Of a DNA stretch of 64,000 bases, positions 31,531-40,871 are shown piece by piece (position 1 is the stretch's first letter; each line of letters starts with the position of its first letter). Source of the stretch: Zeugodacus cucurbitae (taxonomy: Eukaryota > Arthropoda > Insecta > Diptera > Tephritidae); assembly GCF_028554725.1 (NCBI RefSeq), contig NC_071672.1, positions 9,070,501 through 9,134,500 on the forward strand, written 5' to 3'. Under the pieces are notes generated by a model. It saw nothing but the letters and a program-made list of their open reading frames with translations, was not told the origin of the DNA and searched no databases. The position numbers and the translations under genes are program-made.

Positions 31531-32754
31531 TCTTGTCTTGTCTTGGCATGTCTTGTCTTGTCTGGTCTTGTCTTGTCTTGTCATGTCTTGTCTTGTCTTG
31601 TCTTGTCTTGTCTTGTCTTGTCTTGTCTTGTTTTGTCTTGTCATGTCTTGCCTTGTCTTGTCTTGACTTGTCTTGTCTTGTCTTGTCTTGTCTTGTCTTG
31701 TCTTGTCTTGTCTTGTCTTGTCTTGTCTCGTCTTGTCTTGTCTTGTCTTGTCTTGTCTTGTCTTGTCTTGTCTTGTCTTGTCTTGTCTTGTCTTGTCTTG
31801 TCTTGTCTTGTCTTGTCTTGTCTTGTCTTGTCTTGTCTTGTCTTGTCTTGTCTTGTCTTGTCTTGTCTTGTCTTGTCTTGTCTTGTCTTGTCTTGTCTTG
31901 TCTTGTCTTGTCTTGTCTTGTCTTGTCTTGTCTTGTCTTGTCTTGTCTTGTCTTGTCTTGTCTTGTCTTGTCTTGTCTTGTCTTGTCTTGTCTTGTCTTG
32001 TCTTGTCTTGTCTTGTCTGGTCTTGTCTTGTCTTGTCTTGTCTTGTTTTGTCTTGTCATGTCTCGTCTTGTCTTGTCTTGTCGTGTCTTGTCTCGTCTTG
32101 CCTTGCCTTGTCTTGTCTTGTCTTGTCTTGTCTTGTCTTGTCTTGTCTTGTCTTGTCTTGTCTTGTCTTGTCTTGTCTTGTCTCGTCTTGTCTTGTCTTG
32201 TCTTGTCTTGTCTTGTCTTGTCTTGTCTTGTCTTGTCTTGTCTTGTCTTGTCTTGTCTTGTCTTGTCTTGTCTTGTCTTGTCTTGTCTTGTCTTGTCTTG
32301 TCTTGTCTTGTCTTGTCTTGTCTTGTCTTGTCTTGTCTTGTCTTGTCTTGTCTTGTCTTGTCTTGTCTTGTCTTGTCTTGTCTTGTCTTGTCTTGTCTTG
32401 TCTTGTCTTGTCTTGTCTTGTCTTGTCTTGTCTTGTCTTGTCTTGTCTTGTCTTGTCTTGTCTTGTCTTGTCTTGTCTTGTCTTGTCTTGTCTTGTCTTG
32501 TCTTGTCTTGTCTGGTCTTGTCTTGTCTTGTCTTGTCTTGTTTTGTCTTGTCTTGTCATGTCTCGTCTTGTCTTGTCTTGTCGTGTCTTGTCTCGTCTTG
32601 CCTTGCCTTGTCTTGTCTTGTCTTGTCTTGTCTTGTCTTGTCTTGTCTTGTCTTGTCTTGTCTTGTCTTGTCTTGTCTTGTCTTGTCTTGTCTTGTCTTG
32701 TCTTGTCTTGTCTTGTCTTGTCTTGTCTTGTTTTGTCTTGTCATGTCTTCTCTT
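31531..32754. repeat. Pentamer array, two CTCGT/CTGGT modules in tandem
   Basis: CTCGT 31727, 57-unit run, CTGGT 32017; CTCGT 32182, 65-unit run, CTGGT 32512. Each is followed by TTTGT, CATGT, CTCGT, CGTGT, CTCGT and a CTTGC pair. It is the copy of 23015-24253, but the order of longer and shorter run is reversed. Confidence 0.9.
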
Positions 32755-32788
32755 CTTAATTAGTTTAGAAACAAATCAAACACAATTG
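32755..32788. repeat. AT-rich island, hybrid type H
   Basis: B start, A end. Counterpart of 24254 (offset 8501). The array between it and the next A holds TTTGT-4-CGTAT-7-CGTAT. Confidence 0.9.
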
Positions 32789-33082
32789 TCCTGTCTTGTC
32801 TTGTCTTGTCTTGTCTTGTCTTGTCTTGTCTTGTCTTGTCTTGTCTTGTCTTGTCTTGTCTTGTCTTGTCTTGTCTTGTCTTGTCTTGTTTTGTCTTGTC
32901 TTGTCTTGTCTTGTCGTATCTTGTCTTGTCTTGTCTTGTCTTGTCTTGTCTTGTCTTGTCGTATCTTGTCTTGTCTTGTCATGTCTTGTCTTGTCTTGTC
33001 TTGTCTTGTCTTGTCTTGTCTTGTTTTGTCTTGTCATGTCTTGTCTTGTCTTGACTTGTCTTGTCTTGTCTTGTCTTATCTT

Positions 33083-33116
33083 CTTAATTAATTTAAAAAC
33101 AAATCAAACACAATTG
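33083..33116. repeat. AT-rich island, type A
   Basis: Solo A, 288 bp before the next. The array between has TTTGT-4-CGTAT-5-CTGGT-3-CATGT-2-CATGT and the standard leader. Confidence 0.92.
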
Positions 33117-33370
33117 TCCTGTCTTGTCTTGTCTTGTCTTGTCTTGTCTTGTCTTGTCTTGTCTTGTCTTGTCTTGTTTTGTCTTGTCTTGTCTTGTCTT
33201 GTCGTATCTTGTCTTGTCTTGTCTTGTCTTGTCTGGTCTTGTCTTGTCTTGTCATGTCTTGTCTTGTCATGTCTTGTCTTGTCTTGTCTTGTCTTGTCTT
33301 GTCTTGTCTTGTTTTGTCTTGTCATGTCTTGTCTTGTCTTGACTTGTCTTGTCTTGTCTTGTCTTATCTT

Positions 33371-33404
33371 CTTAATTAATTTAAAAACAAATCAAACACA
33401 ATTG
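33371..33404. repeat. AT-rich island, type A
   Basis: Counterpart of 24900. Beyond it the array no longer follows the 24.9-25.4 kb copy but resembles 13928-14450 instead. Confidence 0.92.
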
Positions 33405-34063
33405 TCCTGTCTTGTCTTGTCATGTCTTGTCTTGTCTTGTCTTGTCTTGTCTTGTCTTGTCTTGTCTTGTCTTGTCTTGTCTTGTCTTGTCTTGTCTTGT
33501 CTTGTCTTGTCTTGTCTTGTCTTGTCTTGTCTTGTCTTGTCGTATCTTGTCTTGTCTTGTCTTGTCTTGTCTGGTCTTGTATTGTCTTGTCATGTCTTGT
33601 CTTGTCTTGTCTTGTCTTGTCTTGTCTTGTCTTGTCTTGTCTTGTCTTGTCTTGTCTTGTCTTGTATTGTTTTGTCATGTCTTGTCTTGTCGTATCTTGT
33701 CTTGTCTTATCTTGTCTTGTCATGTCTTGTCTTGTCGTATCTTGTCTTGTCTTGTCTTGTCTTATCTGGTCTTGTCGTGTCTTGTCATGTCTTGTCTTGT
33801 CTTGTCTTGTCTTGTCTTGTCTTGTCTTGTCTTGTCTTGTCTTGTCTTGTCTTGTCTTGTCATGTCTTGTCTTGTCTGGTCTTGTCTTGTCTTGTCATGT
33901 CTTGTCTTGTCTTGTCTTGTCTTGTCTTGTCTTGTCTTGTCTTGTTTTGTCATGTCTTGTCTTGTCTTGACTTGACTTGTCTTGTCTTGTCTTGTCTTGT
34001 CTTGTTTTGTCTTGTCATGTCTTGTCTTGTCTTGACTTGTCTTGTCTTGTCTTGTCTTATGTT
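33405..34063. repeat. Pentamer array, ATTGT words
   Basis: Run, CGTAT-5-CTGGT, then an unusual ATTGT directly after CTGGT (about 33578). A further run, ATTGT-TTTGT, CGTAT and CTTAT-CTGGT, CGTGT, CATGT words, a CTTGA doublet near 33968 and the TTTGT leader follow. Confidence 0.86.
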
Positions 34064-34097
34064 CTTAATTAATTAAAAAACAAATCAAACACAATTG
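34064..34097. repeat. AT-rich island, type A variant (ATTAATTAAAAAAC)
   Basis: Second of three copies of the AATTAAAAAAC variant, again entered through CTTAT and GTT. Confidence 0.92.
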
Positions 34098-34756
34098 TCC
34101 TGTCTTGTCTTGTCTTGTCTTGTCTTGTCTTGTCTTGTCTTGTCTTGTTTTGTCTTGTCTTGTCTTGTCTTGTCGTATCTTGTCTTGTCTTGTCTTGTCT
34201 TGTCTGGTCTTGTTTTGTCATGTCTTGTCTTGTCTTGACTTGACTTGTCTTGTCTTGTCTTGTCTTGTCTTGTCTTGTCTTGTCTTGTCTTGTCTTGTCT
34301 TGTCGTATCTTGTCTTGTCTTGTCTTGTCTTATCTGGTCTTGTCGTGTCTTGTCATGTCTTGTCTTGTCTTGTCTTGTCTTGTCTTGTCTTGTCTTGTCT
34401 TGTCTTGTCTTGTCTTGTCTTGTCTTGTCATGTCTTGTCTTGTCTGGTCTTGTCTTGTCTTGTCATGTCTTGTCTTGTCTTGTCTTGTCTTGTCTTGTCT
34501 TGTCTTGTCTTGTTTTGTCATGTTTTGTCTTGTCTTGTCTTGTCTTGTCGTATCTTGTCTTGTTTTGTCTTGTCTTGTCTTGTCTTGTCGTATCTTGTCT
34601 TGTCTTGTCTTGTCTTGTCTGGTCTTGTCTTGTCTTGTCATGTCTTGTCTTGTCATGTCTTGTCTTGTCTTGTCTTGTCTTGTCTTGTCTTGTCTTGTTT
34701 TGTCTTGTCATGTCTTGTCTTGTCTTGACTTGTCTTGTCTTGTCTTGTCTTATCTT
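34098..34756. repeat. Pentamer array, truncated words
   Basis: TTTGT-4-CGTAT-5-CTGGT followed at once by TTTGT and CATGT, a CTTGA doublet near 34238, CGTAT, CTTAT-CTGGT, CGTGT and CATGT words. A second TTTGT sits after CATGT near 34524, and CGTAT and TTTGT are close together near 34550. The abrupt joins look like recombination seams. Confidence 0.84.
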
Positions 34757-34790
34757 CTTAATTAATTTAAAAACAAATCAAACACAATTG
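34757..34790. repeat. AT-rich island, type A
   Basis: First of three A islands within 770 bp (34757, 35200, 35488), all with CTTGA-4-CTTAT leaders. Confidence 0.92.
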
Positions 34791-35199
34791 TCCTGTCTTG
34801 TCTTGTCATGTCTTGTCTTGTCTTGTCTTGTCTTGTCTTGTCTTGTCTTGTCTTGTCTTGTCTTGTCTTGTCTTGTTTTGTCTTGTCTTGTCTTGTCTTG
34901 TCGTATCTTGTCTTGTCTTGTCTTGTCTTGTCTGGTCTTGTCTTGTCTTGTCATGTCTTGTCTTGTCATGTCTTGTCTTGTCTTGTCTTGTCTTGTCTTG
35001 TCTTGTCTTGTTTTGTCTTGTCTTGTCTTGTCGTATCTTGTCTTGTCTTGTCTTGTCTTGTCTGGTCTTGTCTTGTCTTGTCATGTCTTGTCTTGTCATG
35101 TCTTGTCTTGTCTTGTCTTGTCTTGTCTTGTCTTGTCTTGTTTTGTCTTGTCATGTCTTGTCTTGTCTTGACTTGTCTTGTCTTGTCTTGTCTTATCTT
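34791..35199. repeat. Pentamer array, doubled CGTAT word
   Basis: The word CGTAT-5-CTGGT-3-CATGT-2-CATGT occurs twice about 130 bp apart. Before the second copy TTTGT is followed by three rather than four intact units. Confidence 0.87.
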
Positions 35200-35233
35200 C
35201 TTAATTAATTTAAAAACAAATCAAACACAATTG
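35200..35233. repeat. AT-rich island, type A
   Basis: Middle A of the group. The 254 bp to the next A hold a single TTTGT-4-CGTAT-5-CTGGT word. Confidence 0.92.
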
Positions 35234-35487
35234 TCCTGTCTTGTCTTGTCATGTCTTGTCTTGTCTTGTCTTGTCTTGTCTTGTCTTGTCTTGTTTTGTC
35301 TTGTCTTGTCTTGTCTTGTCGTATCTTGTCTTGTCTTGTCTTGTCTTGTCTGGTCTTGTCTTGTCTTGTCATGTCTTGTCTTGTCATGTCTTGTCTTGTC
35401 TTGTCTTGTCTTGTCTTGTCTTGTCTTGTTTTGTCTTGTCATGTCTTGTCTTGTCTTGACTTGTCTTGTCTTGTCTTGTCTTATCTT

Positions 35488-35521
35488 CTTAATTAATTTA
35501 AAAACAAATCAAACACAATTG
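35488..35521. repeat. AT-rich island, type A
   Basis: Third A of the group, 288 bp after the second, the same step as 33083 to 33371. Confidence 0.92.
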
Positions 35522-36315
35522 TCCTGTCTTGTCTTGTCATGTCTTGTCTTGTCTTGTCTTGTCTTGTCTTGTCTTGTCTTGTCTTGTCTTGTCTTGTCTT
35601 GTCTTGTCTTGTCTTGTCTTGTCTTGTCTTGTCTTGTCGTATCTTGTCTTGTCTTGTCTTGTCTTATCTGGTCTTGTCGTGTCTTGTCATGTCTTGTCTT
35701 GTCTTGTCTTGTCTTGTCTTGTCTTGTCTTGTCTTGTCTTGTCTTGTCTTGTCTTGTCTTGTCATGTCTTGTCTTGTCTGGTCTTGTCTTGTCTTGTCAT
35801 GTCTTGTCTTGTCTTGTCTTGTCTTGTCTTGTCTTGTCTTGTCTTGTTTTGTCATGTCTTGTCTTGTCTTGACTTGACTTGTCTTGTCTTGTCTTGTCTT
35901 GTCTTGTTTTGTCTTGTCATGTCTTGTCTTGTCTTGTCGTGTCTTGTCATGTCTTGTCTTATCTGGTCTTGTCGTGTCTTGTCATGTCTTGTCTTGTCTT
36001 GTCTTGTCTTGTCTTGTCTTGTCTTGTCTTGTCTTGTCTTGTCTTGTCTTGTCTTGTCATGTCTTGTCTTGTCTTGTCTTGTCTTGTCTTGTCTTGTCTT
36101 GTCTTGTCTTGTCTTGTCTTGTTTTGTCTTGTCTTGTCTTGTCTTGTCGTATCTTGTCTTGTCTTGTCTTGTCTTGTCTTGTCTTGTCTTGTCGTATCTT
36201 GTCTTGTCTTGTCATGTCTTGTCTTGTCTTGTCTTGTCTTGTCTTGTCTTGTCTTGTTTTGTCTTGTCATGTCTTGTCTTGTCTTGACTTGTCTTGTCTT
36301 GTCTTGTCTTATGTT
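35522..36315. repeat. Pentamer array, CTTGA doublet and CTTAT-CTGGT
   Basis: Run, CGTAT-4-CTTAT then CTGGT, CGTGT, CATGT, CTGGT, CATGT, TTTGT-CATGT and a CTTGA doublet near 35871. A shortened word TTTGT, CATGT, CGTGT, CATGT, CTTAT-CTGGT, CGTGT lies at 35906-35975, then TTTGT-4-CGTAT-7-CGTAT and the A leader. Confidence 0.85.
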
Positions 36316-36349
36316 CTTAATTAATTAAAAAACAAATCAAACACAATTG
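36316..36349. repeat. AT-rich island, type A variant (ATTAATTAAAAAAC)
   Basis: Third copy of the AATTAAAAAAC variant, 298 bp before a standard A, as at 25751 and 26039 (288 bp). Confidence 0.92.
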
Positions 36350-36613
36350 TCCTGTCTTGTCTTGTCTTGTCTTGTCTTGTCTTGTCTTGTCTTGTCTTGT
36401 CTTGTTTTGTCTTGTCTTGTCTTGTCTTGTCGTATCTTGTCTTGTCTTGTCTTGTCTTGTCTGGTCTTGTCTTGTCTTGTCATGTCTTGTCTTGTCTTGT
36501 CGTATCTTGTCTTGTCTTGTCTTGTCTTGTCTTGTCTTGTCTTGTCTTGTCTTGTTTTGTCTTGTCATGTCTTGTCTTGTCTTGACTTGTCTTGTCTTGT
36601 CTTGTCTTATCTT

Positions 36614-36647
36614 CTTAATTAATTTAAAAACAAATCAAACACAATTG
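36614..36647. repeat. AT-rich island, type A
   Basis: Opens the second copy of the block 26039-29316. The array before it has an extra CGTAT after CTGGT and CATGT (near 36500) that the 25.8-26.0 kb copy lacks. Confidence 0.92.
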
Positions 36648-38481
36648 TCCTGTCTTGTCTTGTCATGTCTTGTCTTGTCTTGTCTTGTCTTGTCTTGTCT
36701 TGTCTTGTCTTGTCTTGTCTTGTCTTGTCTTGTCTTGTCTTGTCTTGTCTTGTCTTGTCTTGTCTTGTCGTATCTTGTCTTGTCTTGTCTTGTCTTGTCT
36801 GGTCTTGTCTTGTCTTGTCATGTCTTGTCTTGTCTTGTCTTGTCTTGTCTTGTCTTGTCCTGTCTTGTCTTGTCTTGTATTGTTTTGTCATGTCTTGTCT
36901 TGTCGTATCTTGTCTTGTCTTATCTTGTCTTGTCATGTCTTGTCTTGTCGTATCTTGTCTTGTCTTATCTGGTCTTGTCGTGTCTTGTCATGTCTTGTCT
37001 TGTCTTGTCTTGTCTTGTCTTGTCTTGTCTTGTCTTGTCTTGTCTTGTCTTGTCATGTCTTGTCTTGTCTGGTCTTGTCTTGTCTTGTCATGTCTTGTCT
37101 TGTCTTGTCTTGTCTTGTCTTGTCTTGTCTTGTCTTGTTTTGTCATGTCTTGTCTTGTCTTGACTTGACTTGTCTTGTCTTGTCTTGTCTTGTCTTGCCT
37201 TGTCTTGTCTTGCCTTGTCTTGTCTTGTCTTGTCTTGTCTTGTCTTGTCTTGTCTTGTCTTGTCTTGTCTTGTCTTGTCTTGTCTTGTCTTGTCTTGTCT
37301 TGTCTTGTCTTGTCTTGTCTTGTCTTGTCTTGTCTTGTCTTGTCTTGTCTTGTCTTGTCATGTCTTGTCTTGTCTGGTCTTGTCTTGTCTTGTCTTGTCT
37401 TGTCTTGTCTTGTCTTGTCTTGTCTTGTCTTGTCTTGTCTTGTCTTGTCTTGTCTTGTCTTGTCTTGTCTTGTCTTGTCTTGTCTTGTCTTGTCTTGTCA
37501 TGTCTTGTCTTGTCATGTCTTGTCTTGTCTTGTCTTGTCTTGTCTTGTCTTGTCTTGTCTTGTTTTGTCATGTCTTGTCTTGTCTTGACTTGACTTGTCT
37601 TGTCTTGTCTTGTCTTGTCTTGTCTTGTCTTGTCTTGTCTTGTCTTGTCTTGTCATGTCTTGTCTTGTCGTATCTTGTCTTGTCTTGTCTTGTCTTGTCA
37701 TGTCTTGTCTTGTCGTATCTTGTCTTGTCTTGTCTTGTCTTGTCTTGTCTTGTCTTGTCTTGTCTTGTCTTGTCTGGTCTTGTCTTGTCTTGTCTTGTCT
37801 TGTCTTGTCTTGTCTTGTCTTGTCTTGTCTTGTCTTGTCTTGTCTTGTCATGTCTTGTCTTGTCGTATCTTGTCTTGTCTTGTCTTGTCTTGTCATGTCT
37901 TGTCTTGTCGTATCTTGTCTTGTCTTGTCTTGTCTTATCTGGTCTTGTCTTGTCTTGTCATGTCTTGTCTTGTCTTGTCTTGTCTTGTCTTGTCTTGTCA
38001 TGTCTTGTCATGTCTTGTCTGGTCTTGTCTTGTCATGTCTTGTCTTGTCTTGTATTGTCTTGTCATGTCTTGTCTTGTCGTATCTTGTCTTGTCTTGTCT
38101 TGTCTTGTCTTGTCTTGTCTTGTCTTGTCGTATCTTGTCTTGTCTTGTCTTGTCTTGTCATGTCTTGTCTTGTCGTATCTTGTCTTGTCTTGTCTTGTCT
38201 TGTCTGGTCTTGTCTTGTCTTGTCATGTCTTGTCTTGTCATGTCTTGTCTTGTCTTGTCTTGTCTTGTCTTGTCTTGTCTTGTTTTGTTTTGTCTTGTCT
38301 TGTCTTGTCGTATCTTGTCTTGTCTTGTCTTGTCTTGTCTGGTCTTGTCTTGTCTTGTCATGTCTTGTCTTGTCATGTCTTGTCTTGTCTTGTCTTGTCT
38401 TGTCTTGTCTTGTCTTGTCTTGTCTTGTCTTGTCTTGTCTTGTCTTGTCTTGTCTTGTTTTGTCTAGTCATGTCTTCTCTT
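36648..38481. repeat. Pentamer array, second copy of 1.85-kb block
   Basis: Follows 26073-27926 landmark by landmark, including the internal CCTGT (near 36859), two CTTGC and both CTTGA doublets. It is 20 bp shorter between islands and lacks the ATTGT seen at 27878. Confidence 0.89.
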
Positions 38482-38513
38482 CTTAATTAGTTTAGAAACA
38501 AATAAAATAAATG
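38482..38513. repeat. AT-rich island, type B (solo)
   Basis: CTAGT-preceded; starts the fourth full B, C, C, A-B, B chain. Confidence 0.93.
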
Positions 38514-38742
38514 TCTTGTCTTGTCTTGTCTTGTCTTGTCTTGTCTTGTCTTATCTTGTCTTGTCTTGTCTTGTCTTGTCTTGTCTTGTCTTGTCATGTC
38601 TTGTCTTGTCTGGTCTTGTCTTGTCTTGTCTTGTCTTGTCTTGTCTTGTCTTGTCTTGTCTTGTCTTGTCTTGTCTTGTCTTGTCTTGTCTTGTCTTGTC
38701 TTGTCTTGTCTTGTCTTGTCTTGTCTTGTCTTGTCTTCTCTT

Positions 38743-38867
38743 CTTAATAAATGTCTTGTCTTGTCTTGGCATGTCTTGTCTTGTCTGGTCTTGTCTTGTC
38801 TTGTCATGTCTTGTTTTGTCTTGTCATGTCTTCTCTTCTTAATAATGTCTTCTCTTCTTAATAAATG
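38743..38867. repeat. AT-rich islands, type C module
   Basis: Single 38743-38753, double 38838-38867. The preceding run (38615-38734) has 24 units, one more than the 28-kb copy. Confidence 0.92.
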
Positions 38868-39781
38868 TCTTGTCTTGTCTTGGCATGTCTTGTCTTGTCT
38901 GGTCTTGTCTTGTCTTGTCATGTCTTGTCTTGTCTTGTCTTGTCTTGTCTTGTCTTGTCTTGTCTTGTTTTGTCTTGTCATGTCTTGCCTTGTCTTGACT
39001 TGTCTTGTCTTGTCTTGTCTTGTCTTGTCTTGTCTTGTCTTGTCTTGTCTTGTCTTGTCTTGTCTTGTCGTATCTTGTCTTGTCTTGTCTTGTCTTGTCA
39101 TGTCTTGTCTTGTCGTATCTTGTCTTGTCTTGTCTTGTCTTATCTGGTCTTGTCGCGTCTTGTCATGTCTTGTCTTGTCTTGTCTTGTCTTGTCTTGTCT
39201 TGTCTTGTCTTGTCTTGTCTTGTCTTGTCTTGTCTTGTCTTGTCTTGTCTTGTCTTGTCTTGTCTTGTCTTGTCTTGTCTTGTCTTGTCTTGTCTTGTCT
39301 TGTCTCGTCTTGTCTTGTCTTGTCTTGTCTTGTCTTGTCTTGTCTTGTCTTGTCTTGTCTTGTCTTGTCTTGTCTTGTCTTGTCTTGTCTTGTCTTGTCT
39401 TGTCTTGTCTTGTCTTGTCTTGTCTTGTCTTGTCTTGTCTTGTCTTGTCTTGTCTTGTCTTGTCTTGTCTTGTCTTGTCTTGTCTTGTCTTGTCTTGTCT
39501 TGTCTGGTCTTGTCTTGTCTTGTCTTGTTTTGTCTTGTCATGTCTCGTCTTGTCTTGTCTTGTCGTGTCTTGTCTTGTCTTGCCTTGTCTTGTCTTGTCT
39601 TGTCTTGTCTTGTCTTGTCTTGTCTTGTCTTGTCTTGTCTTGTCTTGTCTTGTCTTGTCTTGTCTTGTCTTGTCTTGTCTTGTCTTGTCTTGTCATGTCT
39701 TGTCTTGTCGTATCTTGTCTTGTCTTTTCTTCTCTGGCCTTGTCTTGTCTTGTCTTGTCGTGTCGTGTCTTGTCTTATCTG
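38868..39781. repeat. Pentamer array, long post-C module with CGCGT
   Basis: Shares the private CGCGT (39154) with 28584. CTCGT 39304, 39-unit run, CTGGT 39504, then the usual closing order to two CGTGT. Confidence 0.89.
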
Positions 39782-39896
39782 CTTAATTAATTTAAAAACA
39801 AATCAAACACAATTGTCCTGTCTTGTCTTGTCATGTCTTGTCTTGCCTTGTCTTGTCTTCTCTTCTTAATTAGTTTAGAAACAAATAAAATAAATG
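39782..39896. repeat. A-B island composite
   Basis: A 39782-39815, B 39865-39896. After it the array returns to the CATGT, CTTAT-CTGGT, ATTGT type, unlike the copy at 29317. Confidence 0.94.
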
Positions 39897-40325
39897 TCTT
39901 GTCTTGTCTTGTCTTGTCTTGTCTTGTCTTGTCTTGTCTTGTCTTGTCATGTCTTGTCTTGTCGTATCTTGTCTTGTCTTGTCTTGTCTTATCTGGTCTT
40001 GTCTTGTCTTGTCATGTCTTGTCTTGTCTTGTCTTGTCTTGTCTTGTCTTGTCATGTCTTGTCATGTCTTGTCTGGTCTTGTCTTGTCATGTCTTGTCTT
40101 GTCTTGTATTGTCTTGTCATGTCTTGTCTGGTCTTGTCTTGTCTTGTCTTGTCATGTCTTGTCTTGTCGTATCTTGTCTTGTCTTGTCTTGTCTTGTCAT
40201 GTCTTGTCTTGTCGTATCTTGTCTTGTCTTGTCTTGTCTTGTCTTGTCTTGTCTTGTCTTGTCTTGTCTTGTCTTGTCTTGTCTTGTCTTGTCTTGTCTT
40301 GTTTTGTCTAGTCATGTCTTCTCTT
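39897..40325. repeat. Pentamer array, CATGT/ATTGT words
   Basis: CATGT-2-CGTAT, CTTAT-CTGGT, CATGT pair, CTGGT, ATTGT, CTGGT, two CGTAT, run, TTTGT and CTAGT. Closest to 8781-9189. Confidence 0.87.
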
Positions 40326-40357
40326 CTTAATTAGTTTAGAAACAAATAAAATAAATG
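40326..40357. repeat. AT-rich island, type B (solo)
   Basis: CTAGT-preceded. The 274 bp to the next B hold TTTGT-4-CGTAT-6-CTGGT-3-CATGT-2-CATGT; this copy has six intact units after CGTAT, where five is usual. Confidence 0.92.
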
Positions 40358-40631
40358 TCTTGTCTTGTCTTGTCTTGTCTTGTCTTGTCTTGTCTTGTCT
40401 TGTCTTGTTTTGTCTTGTCTTGTCTTGTCTTGTCGTATCTTGTCTTGTCTTGTCTTGTCTTGTCTTGTCTGGTCTTGTCTTGTCTTGTCATGTCTTGTCT
40501 TGTCATGTCTTGTCTTGTCTTGTCTTGTCTTGTCTTGTCTTGTCTTGTCTTGTCTTGTCTTGTCTTGTCTTGTCTTGTCTTGTCTTGTCTTGTCTTGTCT
40601 TGTCTTGTTTTGTCTAGTCATGTCTTCTCTT

Positions 40632-40871
40632 CTTAATTAGTTTAGAAACAAATAAAATAAATGTCTTGTCTTGTCTTGTCTTGTCTTGTCTTGTCTTGTC
40701 TTGTCTTGTCTTGTCTTGTCTTCTCTTCTTAATAATGTCTTCTCTTCTTAATAAATGTCTTGTCTTGTCTTGGCATGTCTTGTCTTGTCTGGTCTTGTCT
40801 TGTCTTGTCATGTCTTGTTTTGTCTTGTCATGTCTTCTCTTCTTAATAATGTCTTCTCTTCTTAATAAATG
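40632..40871. repeat. B-C-C island group
   Basis: B 40632-40663, C doubles 40728-40757 and 40842-40871 (114 bp apart). Same order as the two groups inside 9426-10125. It is the last CTAGT-preceded B and the last C islands in the window. Confidence 0.93.
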
